64,000 nt of DNA, from contig NZ_CP084260.1 of NCBI RefSeq assembly GCF_022879575.1, positions 2,666,001 through 2,730,000 on the forward strand, given 5' to 3'. This stretch comes from Caballeronia sp. SL2Y3. Its GTDB lineage: Bacteria > Pseudomonadota > Gammaproteobacteria > Burkholderiales > Burkholderiaceae. A program made the translations under genes and the position numbers. How positions within the stretch are numbered: the stretch's first letter is position 1; each line of letters opens with the position of its first letter. The notes beneath the pieces are model-generated. The model was not told where the DNA came from. It made no database searches and saw nothing but the letters and a program-made list of their open reading frames with translations. Positions 46,001-53,853 of this stretch are shown here, in pieces.

Positions 46001-46999
46001 ACGCGGATGCAGCGCGGACAGCTTGATCGAGATGCCCGGGCCTTCGTAGATGCCGCGCCCGCCGGCCGCCTTGCCGATCGCGTGGATGGCCTGCTCGTAG
46101 GACGCGTAGTAACGCTGCGCGTCTTCTTCGGTCGTCGCGGCTTCGCCGAGCATGTCGTAGGAATAACGGAAACCGCGCGCTTCGAACTTGCGGCTGTTCG
46201 CGAGCGCTTCGGAGATGGTCTCGCCGGTGACGAACTGCTCGCCCATCAGACGCATCGCCATGTCGACGCCCTTGCGGATCAGCGGCTCGCCGCCCTTGCC
46301 GATCATGCGCGTGAGCGCCGACGAGAGGCCGGCTTCGCTGTTCGTCGTCACGAGCTTGCCGGTGATCATCAGGCCCCACGTCGCGGCGTTGACGAACAAC
46401 GACGGCGCCTGGCCCATGTGCGAGCGCCAGTCGCCCTTGCTGATCTTGTCGCGAATGAGCGCGTCGCGCGTGGCGCGGTCGGGAATGCGCAAGAGCGCTT
46501 CGGCGAGACACATCAGCGCCACGCCTTCCTGACTTGACAGCGAAAATTCGTGGATCAGCCCTTCCACGCCGCCGCCCTTGCTCTTCGCGCGCAGCGTTTC
46601 GACGAGCTTCGTCGCGAGCTTTTCAGTGTCGGCGGCAACGGTGGCCGGCAGTCGCGCCTGACCGATCAGAAACGGCACGCATTCCGGCTCCGGACGGCGA
46701 TACGCCGCCGTGATGGCCGCGCGCAGCACCGACTGCGGTTGCACGTTCTGCGCGAAGTCCAGGAACGGATGCGGCGCGCCGTCTTCGTCGCCTTCGACAC
46801 TCGCGGCGTCGCTCATTTCCGATGTGCCGTTCACGCCCGAGAGTTCCGGCGGAAGCTGGCCGTGCTCGATCCGCTCCAGATACGCGAAGATCGCCTGCTT
46901 GATCAGCCAATGAGGAGTGCGTTCCAGCCGCGTGGCGGCGTCTTTCAGCCGGGACCGCAGCAAATCGTCGACTTTCACGCCAAGGGTTGTGCTCGCCAT
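43070..46999 (-). CDS. putA: Trifunctional proline utilisation protein PutA
   Basis: Oxidises proline to glutamate and acts as its own repressor. The 1309-residue protein has a ribbon-helix-helix DNA-binding domain (about 1-50, VKVDDLLRSRLKDAATRLER), the proline dehydrogenase barrel with RLVKGAYWDTEIKRAQ (about residue 428), and the P5C dehydrogenase with catalytic Glu in IAETGGQNA (about 872) and Cys in FDSAGQRCSALRVL (about 908). The C-terminal ALDH-like domain ends in the family's typical tail. A presumed promoter with -35 TTGCAC and -10 TACGAT lies upstream, overlapped by likely autoregulation. Confidence 0.96.
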   Translation of the reverse strand: MASTTLGVKVDDLLRSRLKDAATRLERTPHWLIKQAIFAYLERIEHGQLPPELSGVNGTSEMSDAASVEGDEDGAPHPFLDFAQNVQPQSVLRAAITAAYRRPEPECVPFLIGQARLPATVAADTEKLATKLVETLRAKSKGGGVEGLIHEFSLSSQEGVALMCLAEALLRIPDRATRDALIRDKISKGDWRSHMGQAPSLFVNAATWGLMITGKLVTTNSEAGLSSALTRMIGKGGEPLIRKGVDMAMRLMGEQFVTGETISEALANSRKFEARGFRYSYDMLGEAATTEEDAQRYYASYEQAIHAIGKAAGGRGIYEGPGISIKLSALHPRYSRSQQERTMSELLPRVRALAQLARRYDIGLNIDAEEADRLELSLDLLEALCFDPELAGWNGIGFVVQAYQKRCPFVIDYLVDLARRSRHRLMIRLVKGAYWDTEIKRAQVDGLEGYPVYTRKIYTDISYLACAKKLLGAPDAVYPQFATHNAYTLSAIYHLAGQNYYPGQYEFQCLHGMGEPLYEEVTGRDKLNRPCRVYAPVGTHETLLAYLVRRLLENGANTSFVNRIADESVPVKDLVRDPIDEAQAITPLGAPHAKIPLPRQLYGNERLNSMGLDLSNEHRLASLSSALLASANHPWQAVPMLERDDPQNGVAREIRNPADHRDVVGTVVEASSQQVSAALANAVAAAPIWQATPVEDRADCLSRAADLLEAQMHTLMGLVVREAGKSLPNAIAEIREAVDFLRYYASQIRAEFSNDTHRPLGPVVCISPWNFPLAIFMGQVAAALAAGNPVLAKPAEQTPLIAAQAVRILREAGVPAGAVQLLPGDGETVGAALVADARTRAVMFTGSTEVARLINKTLSERLDSDGRPIPLIAETGGQNAMIVDSSALAEQVVADVMQSSFDSAGQRCSALRVLCLQDDVADRTLDMLTGAMQQLAVGNPDRLSVDVGPVIDADAKRSIDAHIAAMREKGRKVVQQPLPDACAQGTFVPPTLIELESIDELKREVFGPVLHVVRYRRASLDKLLDQIRSTGYGLTLGIHTRIDETIAHVIQRAHVGNIYVNRNVIGAVVGVQPFGGEGLSGTGPKAGGALYLQRLLAKRPTGLPKSLASTLVVDETPSASTPAAALTALRDWAIGERDPQTAARCDGYLQHVLAGATAVLSGPTGERNTYTLSARGTVFCVASTASGARAQFAAVLATGNKALFAGSAGEQLVASLPPALKAHASVSKDPAAGYDAVLFEGDSDELLSLVKEVAKRPGPIVSVQGVAAGTFADAGHDGEDYALERLLTERSVSVNTAAAGGNANLMTIG

Positions 47000-47053
47000 A
47001 TTTCCTTCGTTTGCCGGTCACGCTTACCCGGCCAGGGACCTAAAAGTTGGCGA

Positions 47054-47082
47054 ATCGTACCCCGCTGATATAAAAGGTGCAA
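47054..47082 (-). promoter_or_regulatory. Putative putA promoter
   Basis: On the minus strand TTGCAC and TACGAT, with a 17-bp spacer, lie 55-83 bp before putA's ATG, a reasonable sigma-70 promoter. PutA autorepressor sites were not defined. Confidence 0.5.
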
Positions 47083-47215
47083 CCGGCATTTTCGAGACGG
47101 TTGCACCGCCGCCAAACCGTTGTGAGGCGGGCGTCTCGGCTGTTTTTCGGATGCTTGTCCGGTGGCGGAAATCGCCTAGTAGTTTCCCTAACCCGACGTT
47201 TTTTGGGACAACCCC

Positions 47216-47243
47216 TAAGTAAATGCGTCCCCGCTGCCGATAT
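47216..47243 (+). promoter_or_regulatory. Sigma-28-like promoter before the small membrane protein
   Basis: TAAG (47216-47219), 16 bp, GCCGATAT (47236-47243). The same geometry as the flgM promoter (TAAA-16-GCCGATAA) with one base different in each half. A sigma-70 -10 (TATAAA, 47241-47246) overlaps it, so assignment is uncertain. Confidence 0.4.
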
Positions 47244-47295
47244 AAAGCGATGCGCGCCGTCCGGCGCTACAAAAGCAGCTACGGGGAACGACAAC

Positions 47296-47457
47296 ATGAG
47301 CACGTGGATGGTGGTGGTCGGGGTTTGGGCGATGTTCGCGCTTTGCATGGTGCTGTTCGTGCGCGGGGCGTCGTCGCGTACGCATCATGTCGACGATACG
47401 CGCGACGAGGCGACGCCGGTTCGCGGCGGCGCGGAGGCATCGCGCGCGAAAGTCTGA
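47296..47457 (+). CDS. Small single-pass membrane protein, 53 residues
   Basis: Not recognised. The product starts MSTWMVVVGVWAMFALCMVL and has one hydrophobic helix (residues 3-23) followed by a polar Arg/Asp/Ala-rich tail. GGGGAACG upstream of the ATG is a possible ribosome site. The short gene has good codon use in an otherwise empty divergent region between putA and priA (which is convergent to it), so it is probably real. A role in motility is possible only if the sigma-28-like site is functional. Confidence 0.65.
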   Translation: MSTWMVVVGVWAMFALCMVLFVRGASSRTHHVDDTRDEATPVRGGAEASRAKV

Positions 47458-47481
47458 CGAGCGGCGGGCGGCCCGCCGCCA

Positions 47482-49725
47482 TTAAACGTCGAGCGGGTCG
47501 ACTTCCACGTTCCAGCGCAGCACGCCTTTGAGCGAGCGCAGCACCGGCTGCCACGCTCGCAGCGCCGTTTGCAGCGCGGCGCGCGAGCCGCTTTCCAGCA
47601 GCAGTTGCGCGCGGTGCACGTTGAAGACCTTGACGATGGTGAGCGGCACGGGATCGTAGACGGTCACGCGGTCCGCGCCGGGCAACGGCGCGAACGCGGC
47701 GGCGGCGTCTTCGAGAAACGCGATCGCGGCTTCGAGCGTGCGGCCTTCGGCGCGCAGCATCGCCTGATAGACGAAGGGCGGCAGGCGCGCGTCCCGTCGC
47801 TCGGCAAGCGTGGCGTTCGCGAATCCGACGTAGTCTTGTCGCGACAACGCAAGATAAAGCGCGTGGCGCGGATAGCGCGTCTGGATCAGCACTTCGCCCG
47901 GCAGCCCGGCGCGGCCGGCGCGGCCGCTCACCTGCGTCAGTTGCGCGAAGAGCCGCTCGCTCGCGCGGAAGTCGTGCGAGAAGAGCGCCGTGTCCGCGTT
48001 CAGCACGCCGACGAGCGTGACACGCCGGAAATCGTGTCCTTTCGCGATCATCTGCGTGCCGACGAGAATATCGACCTCGCCCGCGTGGACGTCCGAAAAC
48101 AGCGCCTGCGCGCTGCCTTTGCGCCGCGTGCTGTCGGCGTCGATGCGCAGCACCCGCGCGCCCGGCACCACGCTCGCGAGCGTCTCCTCGACGCGCTGTG
48201 TGCCACGGCCCATCGGCGCGATATCGATGTTGCCGCAATCCGGGCACGACTTCGGAATGCGCGACTCCCAGCCGCAGTGGTGGCAGCGCAGCGCACGCTC
48301 CGGCTTATGCAGCACCGCGTAGGCGCTGCAACGCGGGCAGCCCGCGACCCAGCCGCAGGCGTCGCACGAGAGAATCGGCGCGTAGCCGCGTCGGTTCAGA
48401 AAGACGAGGCTTTGCTCGCCGCGCTCCAGCCGCGACTTCAGCGCCGCGATGAGAAGCCCCGACAGCCCTTCCACCGACGCCCGGCCGCGCCTGTGTTCTT
48501 CTTCCAGATCGATGAGCCGCACGGTCGGCAGCGCGGCGTCGGTCACGGCGCGGCGCGTCAACGTGAGTCGCGTGTAGCGGCCCTGCTCGGCCTGCCACCA
48601 CGTTTCGAGCGAGGGCGTCGCCGACCCGAGCACCACCGGAATTTCCAGTTGCTTCGCGCGGTAGACCGCCAAATCGCGCGCCGAGTAGCGCAAGCCTTCC
48701 TGCTGCTTGTAGGCCGGATCGTGTTCCTCGTCGACGACGATCATCGCGAGGCTCGGCATCGACGCGAGAATGGCGAGCCGCGTGCCGAGCACGATGCGCG
48801 CGCTGCCGGTGTGGGCCGCAAGCCAGTTGCGCGCGCGCTCGCCCTCGGCCAGGCCGCTGTGCATGGTGACGATGGAATCCGGCGGGAGCGCGGCAAATCG
48901 CTGGCGAAAGGCCGCTTCGAACTGCGGCGTGAGGTTGATTTCCGGTACGAGAACGAGCGCCTGCGCGTCGGGCCGAGCCGCGAGCAACGCGGCAAGCGCG
49001 TGGAGATAGACCTCGGTCTTGCCGCTGCCCGTGACGCCGTGGAGTAGGAACGGCGCGAACCCCTTAGCGCCCGCGATGGCATCGACGGCTTCGCGTTGTT
49101 CGTCGGTGAGATGCGGAAGCGACGCCGCGCCGGTCGGCGATGACGGCGAGTCGGGCCGCGTCGGTTCGCTTGGCGCGGCCTGTTCGATCCAGCCGCGCGC
49201 GAGCCAGTCGTCGAAAGTGGCGGACGCCTTCGGTTGCAGCGCGCGCGCGTCGGATACGGTCACCAACTCATGTTCGGCGAGCGCCGCAGCCAGACGGCGC
49301 AGCGCGTGGGCGCGAACGGGCAGCGCGTCCGGGAGCGCATCGCGACCAGCGGGCAGCAGCCGAAAACGCTCCTCGACCGAGAGCAGCCGATCCCACCGCG
49401 ACGCGTCGCGCAAGGCTTGCGGAAGCGCCGGCAGCGCCACTTCGCCGAGCCCGCGCTGGTAGTATTCCGCCGCGAATTGCGCGAGCGCGATCCACTGCGC
49501 GGAAAGCAGCGGGCATTCGCGGCAGATGCGTGTCACGTCGCGCAACTTATTCGGCGGCACCTCGGTCGCGGACGTGATCTCGCAGATCAGCCCGACGACG
49601 TCGCGCCGTCCGAACGGCACCTCGACGAGTGCGCCGACGGACGGTTCGCCGCCCAGCGCATAGCGGTAGTCGAACAGCACGGGCATGGGCTGATCGACGG
49701 CAACGCGCACGAAAACGTCCGTCAT
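47482..49725 (-). CDS. priA: Primosomal helicase PriA
   Basis: Restarts replication at stalled forks. The 747-residue protein has the DNA-binding N-terminus (VFVRVAVDQPMPVLFDYRYA), Walker A GVTGSGKTEVYLH (about residue 233), DEEHD, and a zinc domain with four CxxC pairs (CDACGWVAGCPRC, CHHCGW, CPDCG; about residues 449-498), then helicase motifs QVSGRAGRAG. Start ATG 49725 chosen over an upstream TTG. Upstream DNA contains a DnaA-box-like palindrome. Confidence 0.96.
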   Translation of the reverse strand: MTDVFVRVAVDQPMPVLFDYRYALGGEPSVGALVEVPFGRRDVVGLICEITSATEVPPNKLRDVTRICRECPLLSAQWIALAQFAAEYYQRGLGEVALPALPQALRDASRWDRLLSVEERFRLLPAGRDALPDALPVRAHALRRLAAALAEHELVTVSDARALQPKASATFDDWLARGWIEQAAPSEPTRPDSPSSPTGAASLPHLTDEQREAVDAIAGAKGFAPFLLHGVTGSGKTEVYLHALAALLAARPDAQALVLVPEINLTPQFEAAFRQRFAALPPDSIVTMHSGLAEGERARNWLAAHTGSARIVLGTRLAILASMPSLAMIVVDEEHDPAYKQQEGLRYSARDLAVYRAKQLEIPVVLGSATPSLETWWQAEQGRYTRLTLTRRAVTDAALPTVRLIDLEEEHRRGRASVEGLSGLLIAALKSRLERGEQSLVFLNRRGYAPILSCDACGWVAGCPRCSAYAVLHKPERALRCHHCGWESRIPKSCPDCGNIDIAPMGRGTQRVEETLASVVPGARVLRIDADSTRRKGSAQALFSDVHAGEVDILVGTQMIAKGHDFRRVTLVGVLNADTALFSHDFRASERLFAQLTQVSGRAGRAGLPGEVLIQTRYPRHALYLALSRQDYVGFANATLAERRDARLPPFVYQAMLRAEGRTLEAAIAFLEDAAAAFAPLPGADRVTVYDPVPLTIVKVFNVHRAQLLLESGSRAALQTALRAWQPVLRSLKGVLRWNVEVDPLDV

Positions 49726-50171
49726 CGCGTGAAGCGTCCGCAAGGCCCGGCACTGCGGGCGCGAGACGGCGGTGCAAGCCTCGCGCGGGCGAAGTTAATG
49801 TGAAACGTCAACGTCGCCGGGAAGTGTCCGGTTTTTTTTGGTTTTCCGCCGCTTTCCACAGCCCTGTGGATAACTTTGTTGAGAAGTTCCGCGCGGTCCG
49901 CCGCAAAGAATGTCGCGGATCGCTTGCGTGCGTTTGCCCACATATCGGACAAGACTCTTATAAGTTGTTTGGAATCAGCGACTTACAGCAAGAATAGCCG
50001 GCTTTTATGGGCTATCTGCGGCGATACGTCTGATGGCGCGATGCAACGAACAAAATGTGCATAAGTCCACCTTGACATCGCGAGAGACCGCCAACTGCGG
50101 GCAGTCCCGAAAGCGACGTACGCGCCCGCCATGGACGAGCATCGACGCCCGCTGCGCCGCAGCATCGCTGA
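49726..50171. other. Intergenic region between priA and hemE
   Basis: 446 bp with no credible gene. Contains an 8-T run (about 49832-49839), then a palindrome with an exact DnaA box at 49855-49873. ACTCTTATAAGT at about 49959-49970 is AT-rich. priA's promoter must lie here. hemE ends at the right. Confidence 0.5.
49855..49873. promoter_or_regulatory. Palindrome containing an exact DnaA box, upstream of priA
   Basis: TCCACAG-CC-CTGTGGA is a perfect palindrome (49855-49870) and TGTGGATAA (49865-49873) is the reverse complement of the DnaA box TTATCCACA. It lies 130-150 bp before priA. Function not known. Confidence 0.5.
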
Positions 50172-51269
50172 TTATCGCGAGGCGCCCTGCGCGCGCATGG
50201 CGCGACTGTACTCATGCACCTCGTCGACCAGTTCCGCGACGTGCTCCGGCGGCGTGAACTGCGAAATGCCGTGTCCCAGATTGAATACGTGGCCTGGAAA
50301 ATTCCCGAAGCTGTCCAGGACGCCGCGCGCTTCGGCGCGAATCGCTTCGGGCGGCGCGAAGAGCACGGCGGGATCGATATTGCCTTGTAGCGCGACGCGA
50401 TCGCCGACGCGCTCACGTGCCGCGCCCAGGTTCACCGTCCAGTCGAGGCCGACCGCATCCACGCCCGTGGCGGCGATCTCGTCGAGCCACAGCCCGCCGC
50501 CCTTCGTGAAGGTGATGACCGGCACGCGCGCCCCGTCGTGTTCGCGCTTCAGACCCGAGACGACCTTCGAAATGTAGTCGAGCGAAAAGCGTTGATACGC
50601 GCCGTCGGCAAGCGCCCCGCCCCACGTGTCGAAGACCATGACGGCCTGCGCGCCCGCCTCGATCTGCGCGTTCAGATACGCGGTCACGGCTTGCGCATTG
50701 ATGTCGAGAATGCGGTGCATGAGGTCGGGCCGCGCATAGGCCATGGCCTTCACGGTCCGGTGATCGTCCGAGCCGCCGCCTTCGACCATGTAGCACGCGA
50801 GCGTCCACGGGCTGCCGGAAAAACCGATGAGCGGCACCTTCTGGCGACCTTGCGCGTCGGTGAGCGCGCGGCGGATCTGGCTCACGGCGTCGGTCACATA
50901 GCGCAGCGTCGCGCCGATGTCCGGCACCGAGAGACGCTTCACATCCTCTTCCGTGCGCACCGTGCGTTCGAAACGCGGACCTTCGCCTTGCACGAAGTTC
51001 AGGCCAAGGCCCATCGCGTCCGGCACAGTGAGGATGTCGGAGAAAAGAATCGCGGCGTCGAGCGGATAGCGTTCGAGCGGTTGCAGCGTGACCTCGGTGG
51101 CGAAATCCGGATTCTTCGCGAGGCCGAGGAAGCTGCCGGCGCGCGAGCGCGTGGCATTGTATTCGGGCAGATAACGGCCGGCTTGACGCATCAGCCAGAT
51201 CGGCGTGTATTCGGTCGGCTGGCGCAGCAGCGCACGCAAGAAGGTGTCGTTGAGAAGTGTGTGTGCCAC
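50172..51269 (-). CDS. hemE: Uroporphyrinogen decarboxylase
   Basis: Decarboxylates the four acetate side chains of uroporphyrinogen III to give coproporphyrinogen III in haem synthesis. The 365-residue product starts from a GTG ([20 protein letters not shown]). Signature [19 protein letters not shown] is near the N-terminus, with [17 protein letters not shown] and [15 protein letters not shown] further on. Length is normal. Divergent from the pheC-like gene. Confidence 0.96.
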   Translation of the reverse strand: MAHTLLNDTFLRALLRQPTEYTPIWLMRQAGRYLPEYNATRSRAGSFLGLAKNPDFATEVTLQPLERYPLDAAILFSDILTVPDAMGLGLNFVQGEGPRFERTVRTEEDVKRLSVPDIGATLRYVTDAVSQIRRALTDAQGRQKVPLIGFSGSPWTLACYMVEGGGSDDHRTVKAMAYARPDLMHRILDINAQAVTAYLNAQIEAGAQAVMVFDTWGGALADGAYQRFSLDYISKVVSGLKREHDGARVPVITFTKGGGLWLDEIAATGVDAVGLDWTVNLGAARERVGDRVALQGNIDPAVLFAPPEAIRAEARGVLDSFGNFPGHVFNLGHGISQFTPPEHVAELVDEVHEYSRAMRAQGASR

Positions 51270-51458
51270 GTCGCTCGGTGCCGAAGCCTGAAGAATCGCC
51301 CATTCTACCGGACCGGCTGCCCGTTTTCGCGGCAGCGCGGCGGCAAATCGGCGCGCGTCGCGGCGTTTTCGAGATGATTTGCAGACGCGCGGACGGTCGT
51401 TATCATCGATGGCCGCCGGCGTCGTCGCGGCCCATCACAACTAGAACCAGGAGCATCG

Positions 51459-52280
51459 ATGAAACGCATGTCCTTCCGTCTCGCCGCCTGCGCGCTGACT
51501 TGGCCGCTTCTCGCATCGAACGTCGCGCACGCTCAGACCGTTCAGGGCGGCAGCGTCGTGCAGGCCGCGCCCGCGTACGCCTCGCGGCTCGACGAAGTGC
51601 TCGCGCGCCACACGCTGCGCGTCTGCACGACCGGCGACTACAAACCGTATTCGTTCTTGCGGGCGGACGGTCAGTTCGAAGGCATCGACATCGATCTCGC
51701 GGACAGCCTCGCGAAGTCGCTCGGCGCGAAAGCCGATTACGTCAAAACGTCGTGGTCGGATCTGATGAACGACTTCGTCGCGAAGTGCGATATGGCGGTC
51801 GGCGGCGTGTCGACGACGCTCGAGCGGCAAAAGCGCGCATTCTTCACCGCGCCGTACATGGAAGACGGCAAGACGCCGATCGTGCGTTGCGGCGACGTCG
51901 ACAAGTATCAGACCGTCGCGCAGATCGACCAGCCGAACGTGCGCACGATCGTCAATCCGGGCGGCACCAACGAACGGTTCGCGAAGCAATACTTCTCGCA
52001 CTCGCAGCTGATCGAGTATCCGGACAACGTGACGATCTTCAAGCAGATACTCGACGGCCGCGCCGATGTCATGGTCACCGACGCCTCCGAGACTCTGCTT
52101 CAGCAGAAGCTGAATCCCGGTCTGTGCTCGGTGCATCCGGACAAGCCGTTCCAGTTCGGCGAGAAGGCGTATCTGCTGCCGCGCGGGGACGTCGCGTGGC
52201 AGCAGTATGTCGATCAGTGGTTGCACCTCGCGCGTTCGACCGGCGAATTTCAGACTGTCGTCGACAAGTGGTTGAAGTAA
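51459..52280 (+). CDS. pheC: Periplasmic cyclohexadienyl (arogenate/prephenate) dehydratase
   Basis: Converts prephenate or arogenate to phenylpyruvate or phenylalanine, in the periplasm. The 273-residue product has a signal peptide (LAACALTWPLLASNVAHAQT) and a solute-binding-protein fold with the PheC sequence pattern: TTGDYKPYSFL, FEGIDIDLADSLAKSLGA, TSWSDLMNDF, GGVSTTLERQKRAFF, NPGGTNERFAKQYF, LCSVHPDKPFQFGEKAYLLP and DQWLHLARSTGEFQ. The similarity to Pseudomonas PheC is strong by eye; a plain amino-acid binding protein is the alternative. AGGAG lies upstream of ATG 51459. Confidence 0.85.
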   Translation: MKRMSFRLAACALTWPLLASNVAHAQTVQGGSVVQAAPAYASRLDEVLARHTLRVCTTGDYKPYSFLRADGQFEGIDIDLADSLAKSLGAKADYVKTSWSDLMNDFVAKCDMAVGGVSTTLERQKRAFFTAPYMEDGKTPIVRCGDVDKYQTVAQIDQPNVRTIVNPGGTNERFAKQYFSHSQLIEYPDNVTIFKQILDGRADVMVTDASETLLQQKLNPGLCSVHPDKPFQFGEKAYLLPRGDVAWQQYVDQWLHLARSTGEFQTVVDKWLK

Positions 52281-52284
52281 CGCG

Positions 52285-53232
52285 TCAGCGTTCCGCGCGC
52301 AGCAGTACGCCGGCGCGCTCGCCGGTTCGCCGCAACCAGTCGAGCGCCGCGCCGGACTGCGCATGCAGGCGGCCGAAGCCATGCGTCATGTTCGCCGCGT
52401 CGATGAGTTCGACGCGTCCGCCGTTCGCTTCGAGGAAACGCTGAAGTTCGTAGGCGTCGTCGTAGAGCGGATCATAGGCGGCCGCGACAATCAACGCGCG
52501 CGCGGGCGTCCGCTCGTACGGCTCCGCGAGCGGGAACGCGCGAACGTCGTGCTCGTCGGGCGCGGCGCCGGACAGAAACTGCGTCCAGTACCAGCGCATT
52601 TCGTCGTTGGTGAGGCCCGGCCCATTGGCATTGGCGAGACAACTCGGGCTGTCGAACTGGCGGCGCATCACCGGATACAGCAGCAGTTGCATGTTGACGA
52701 GGCCCGCTACGCGCTGATTCGCGCCGCGCGCCGCGACGACCGCCAGATGCGCGCCGGCGCTGTCGCCGCCGACGCCCAGCCTGTCCATCGCGAAACCAAG
52801 CCGCGAGCGATGTTCCGCCAGCCACAGAAGCGCGTCCAATGCGTCATCGCACGGAGCCGGGAACGGATGCTCCGGCGCGAGCCGGTAATCGACGCTCGCG
52901 ACGGCACACTGCGCATCGAGCGCGAGCCGCGCGACGAGGCCGTCGTGCGTCTCGATGTCACCCACCACCCAGCCGCCGCCGTGAAAGTAGACAAGCAAGG
53001 GCAGCGGTCCGCTTGCCGCCTTCGGCCGATAGATGCGCGCGGCAAGCGTGCGGCTTTGTAAAGAAACGTCAATGTCCTCGACGGCGATGGCGTCGTCGCG
53101 CGCGCCCGAGTACGCCTGGGCGACCGCCTTGAACCGCTGGCGCACAGCGGACGCATCCGCATCGGGTCCGAGCGGCGGGAACGCTTCCGCGACGCGGCCG
53201 TAATAGTGAAGAAGGTCCGAATCGATGGTCAA
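52285..53232 (-). CDS. Alpha/beta hydrolase, hormone-sensitive lipase family
   Basis: A carboxylesterase-like enzyme, 315 residues. HSL family motifs: oxyanion-hole HGGGW (in LVYFHGGGWVVGDIETHDG), nucleophile GDSAGAH, and the C-terminal acid/His in AAYDPLYDDA and MTHGFGRLH. Start was set at a TTG at 53232 (MTIDSDLLHYYG) because GGAG lies 7 nt before it; an upstream ATG would add 18 residues without family sequence. Substrate unknown. Convergent with pheC, 4 bp apart. Confidence 0.87.
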   Translation of the reverse strand: MTIDSDLLHYYGRVAEAFPPLGPDADASAVRQRFKAVAQAYSGARDDAIAVEDIDVSLQSRTLAARIYRPKAASGPLPLLVYFHGGGWVVGDIETHDGLVARLALDAQCAVASVDYRLAPEHPFPAPCDDALDALLWLAEHRSRLGFAMDRLGVGGDSAGAHLAVVAARGANQRVAGLVNMQLLLYPVMRRQFDSPSCLANANGPGLTNDEMRWYWTQFLSGAAPDEHDVRAFPLAEPYERTPARALIVAAAYDPLYDDAYELQRFLEANGGRVELIDAANMTHGFGRLHAQSGAALDWLRRTGERAGVLLRAER

Positions 53233-53464
53233 TGCATGTCTCCAATTAGCGATTTGCGTAGTCACGGCGCATTGAAAACACACCAAAAAATCGTTTTCAT
53301 GCGTCCGCCCGTGCTATTTTTCTGACGAATAGCCAATACGGCCGCCGCCGTTTAAACTGCATTTTGCACTGGCATTGCGGCGAATGAATAAATGGCCGGA
53401 TTAAGGCGCAATAATTGGGCAGGAGTAGGCGGTTTCGAGCGACAATGTTGAGCTTGATGATAAT

Positions 53465-53742
53465 GAGTTTTGGGTTACAACCTGAAACACTTTGTTACGG
53501 CCATCGTCAATCAATTCGCCCACAATCTGTTCAAACGGTTTCAACACGGGTGGTCTCGATTGCGCTGCGGAAATCGCGACGCAAATCGCAAGCCGGCATG
53601 TCCCGGCGCTCCGAATAGGGGGCATCCGTGTTGGGATCGTTCTTCGGTTTAAAGGCATAACCGAAGCTCCCACAGTTGGTCTCCTCGCGCTAACCCCGTA
53701 GCGTGTGGTTTTTAGCGGGCTCCAGGCCCGCTTTTTTTTCGC
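53465..53742 (+). ncRNA. Candidate small RNA
   Basis: The 620-bp region between two leftward genes has no good protein gene, but ends with three hairpins on the plus strand: CTTCGGTT/AACCGAAG (53642-53666), CGCTA/TAGCG (53688-53703) and a strong terminator. A -10-like GATAAT is at 53459-53464, with only a poor -35 upstream. Length about 280 nt if that is the start. The start is uncertain; the structured 3' end is clearer. Function unknown. Confidence 0.45.
53714..53739 (+). terminator. Strong intrinsic terminator of the candidate small RNA
   Basis: AGCGGGC and GCCCGCT form a perfect 7-bp stem with loop TCCAG, followed by eight T. It reads rightward and has no protein gene just upstream, which argues that a transcript of some kind is made. 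Confidence 0.88.
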
Positions 53743-53853
53743 CTCGACAAACGTTTGCGCGCGTCGACGCAGGCGTTTTTCGTATCGTTTGCCCATGACA
53801 GAAGGGAGCGCGCTGCGCTCCCTTTGTCTTTCCGCGACGGCGCGGAGGCGTGC

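Noticed and set aside
44540..46537. A 665-codon plus-strand open frame opposite putA
   Set aside because: Antisense shadow, low-complexity composition.
53401..53796. Minus-strand open frame of 131 codons in the gene-free region
   Set aside because: No ribosome site or family; part of it reads the strong terminator as protein. The RNA interpretation fits better.
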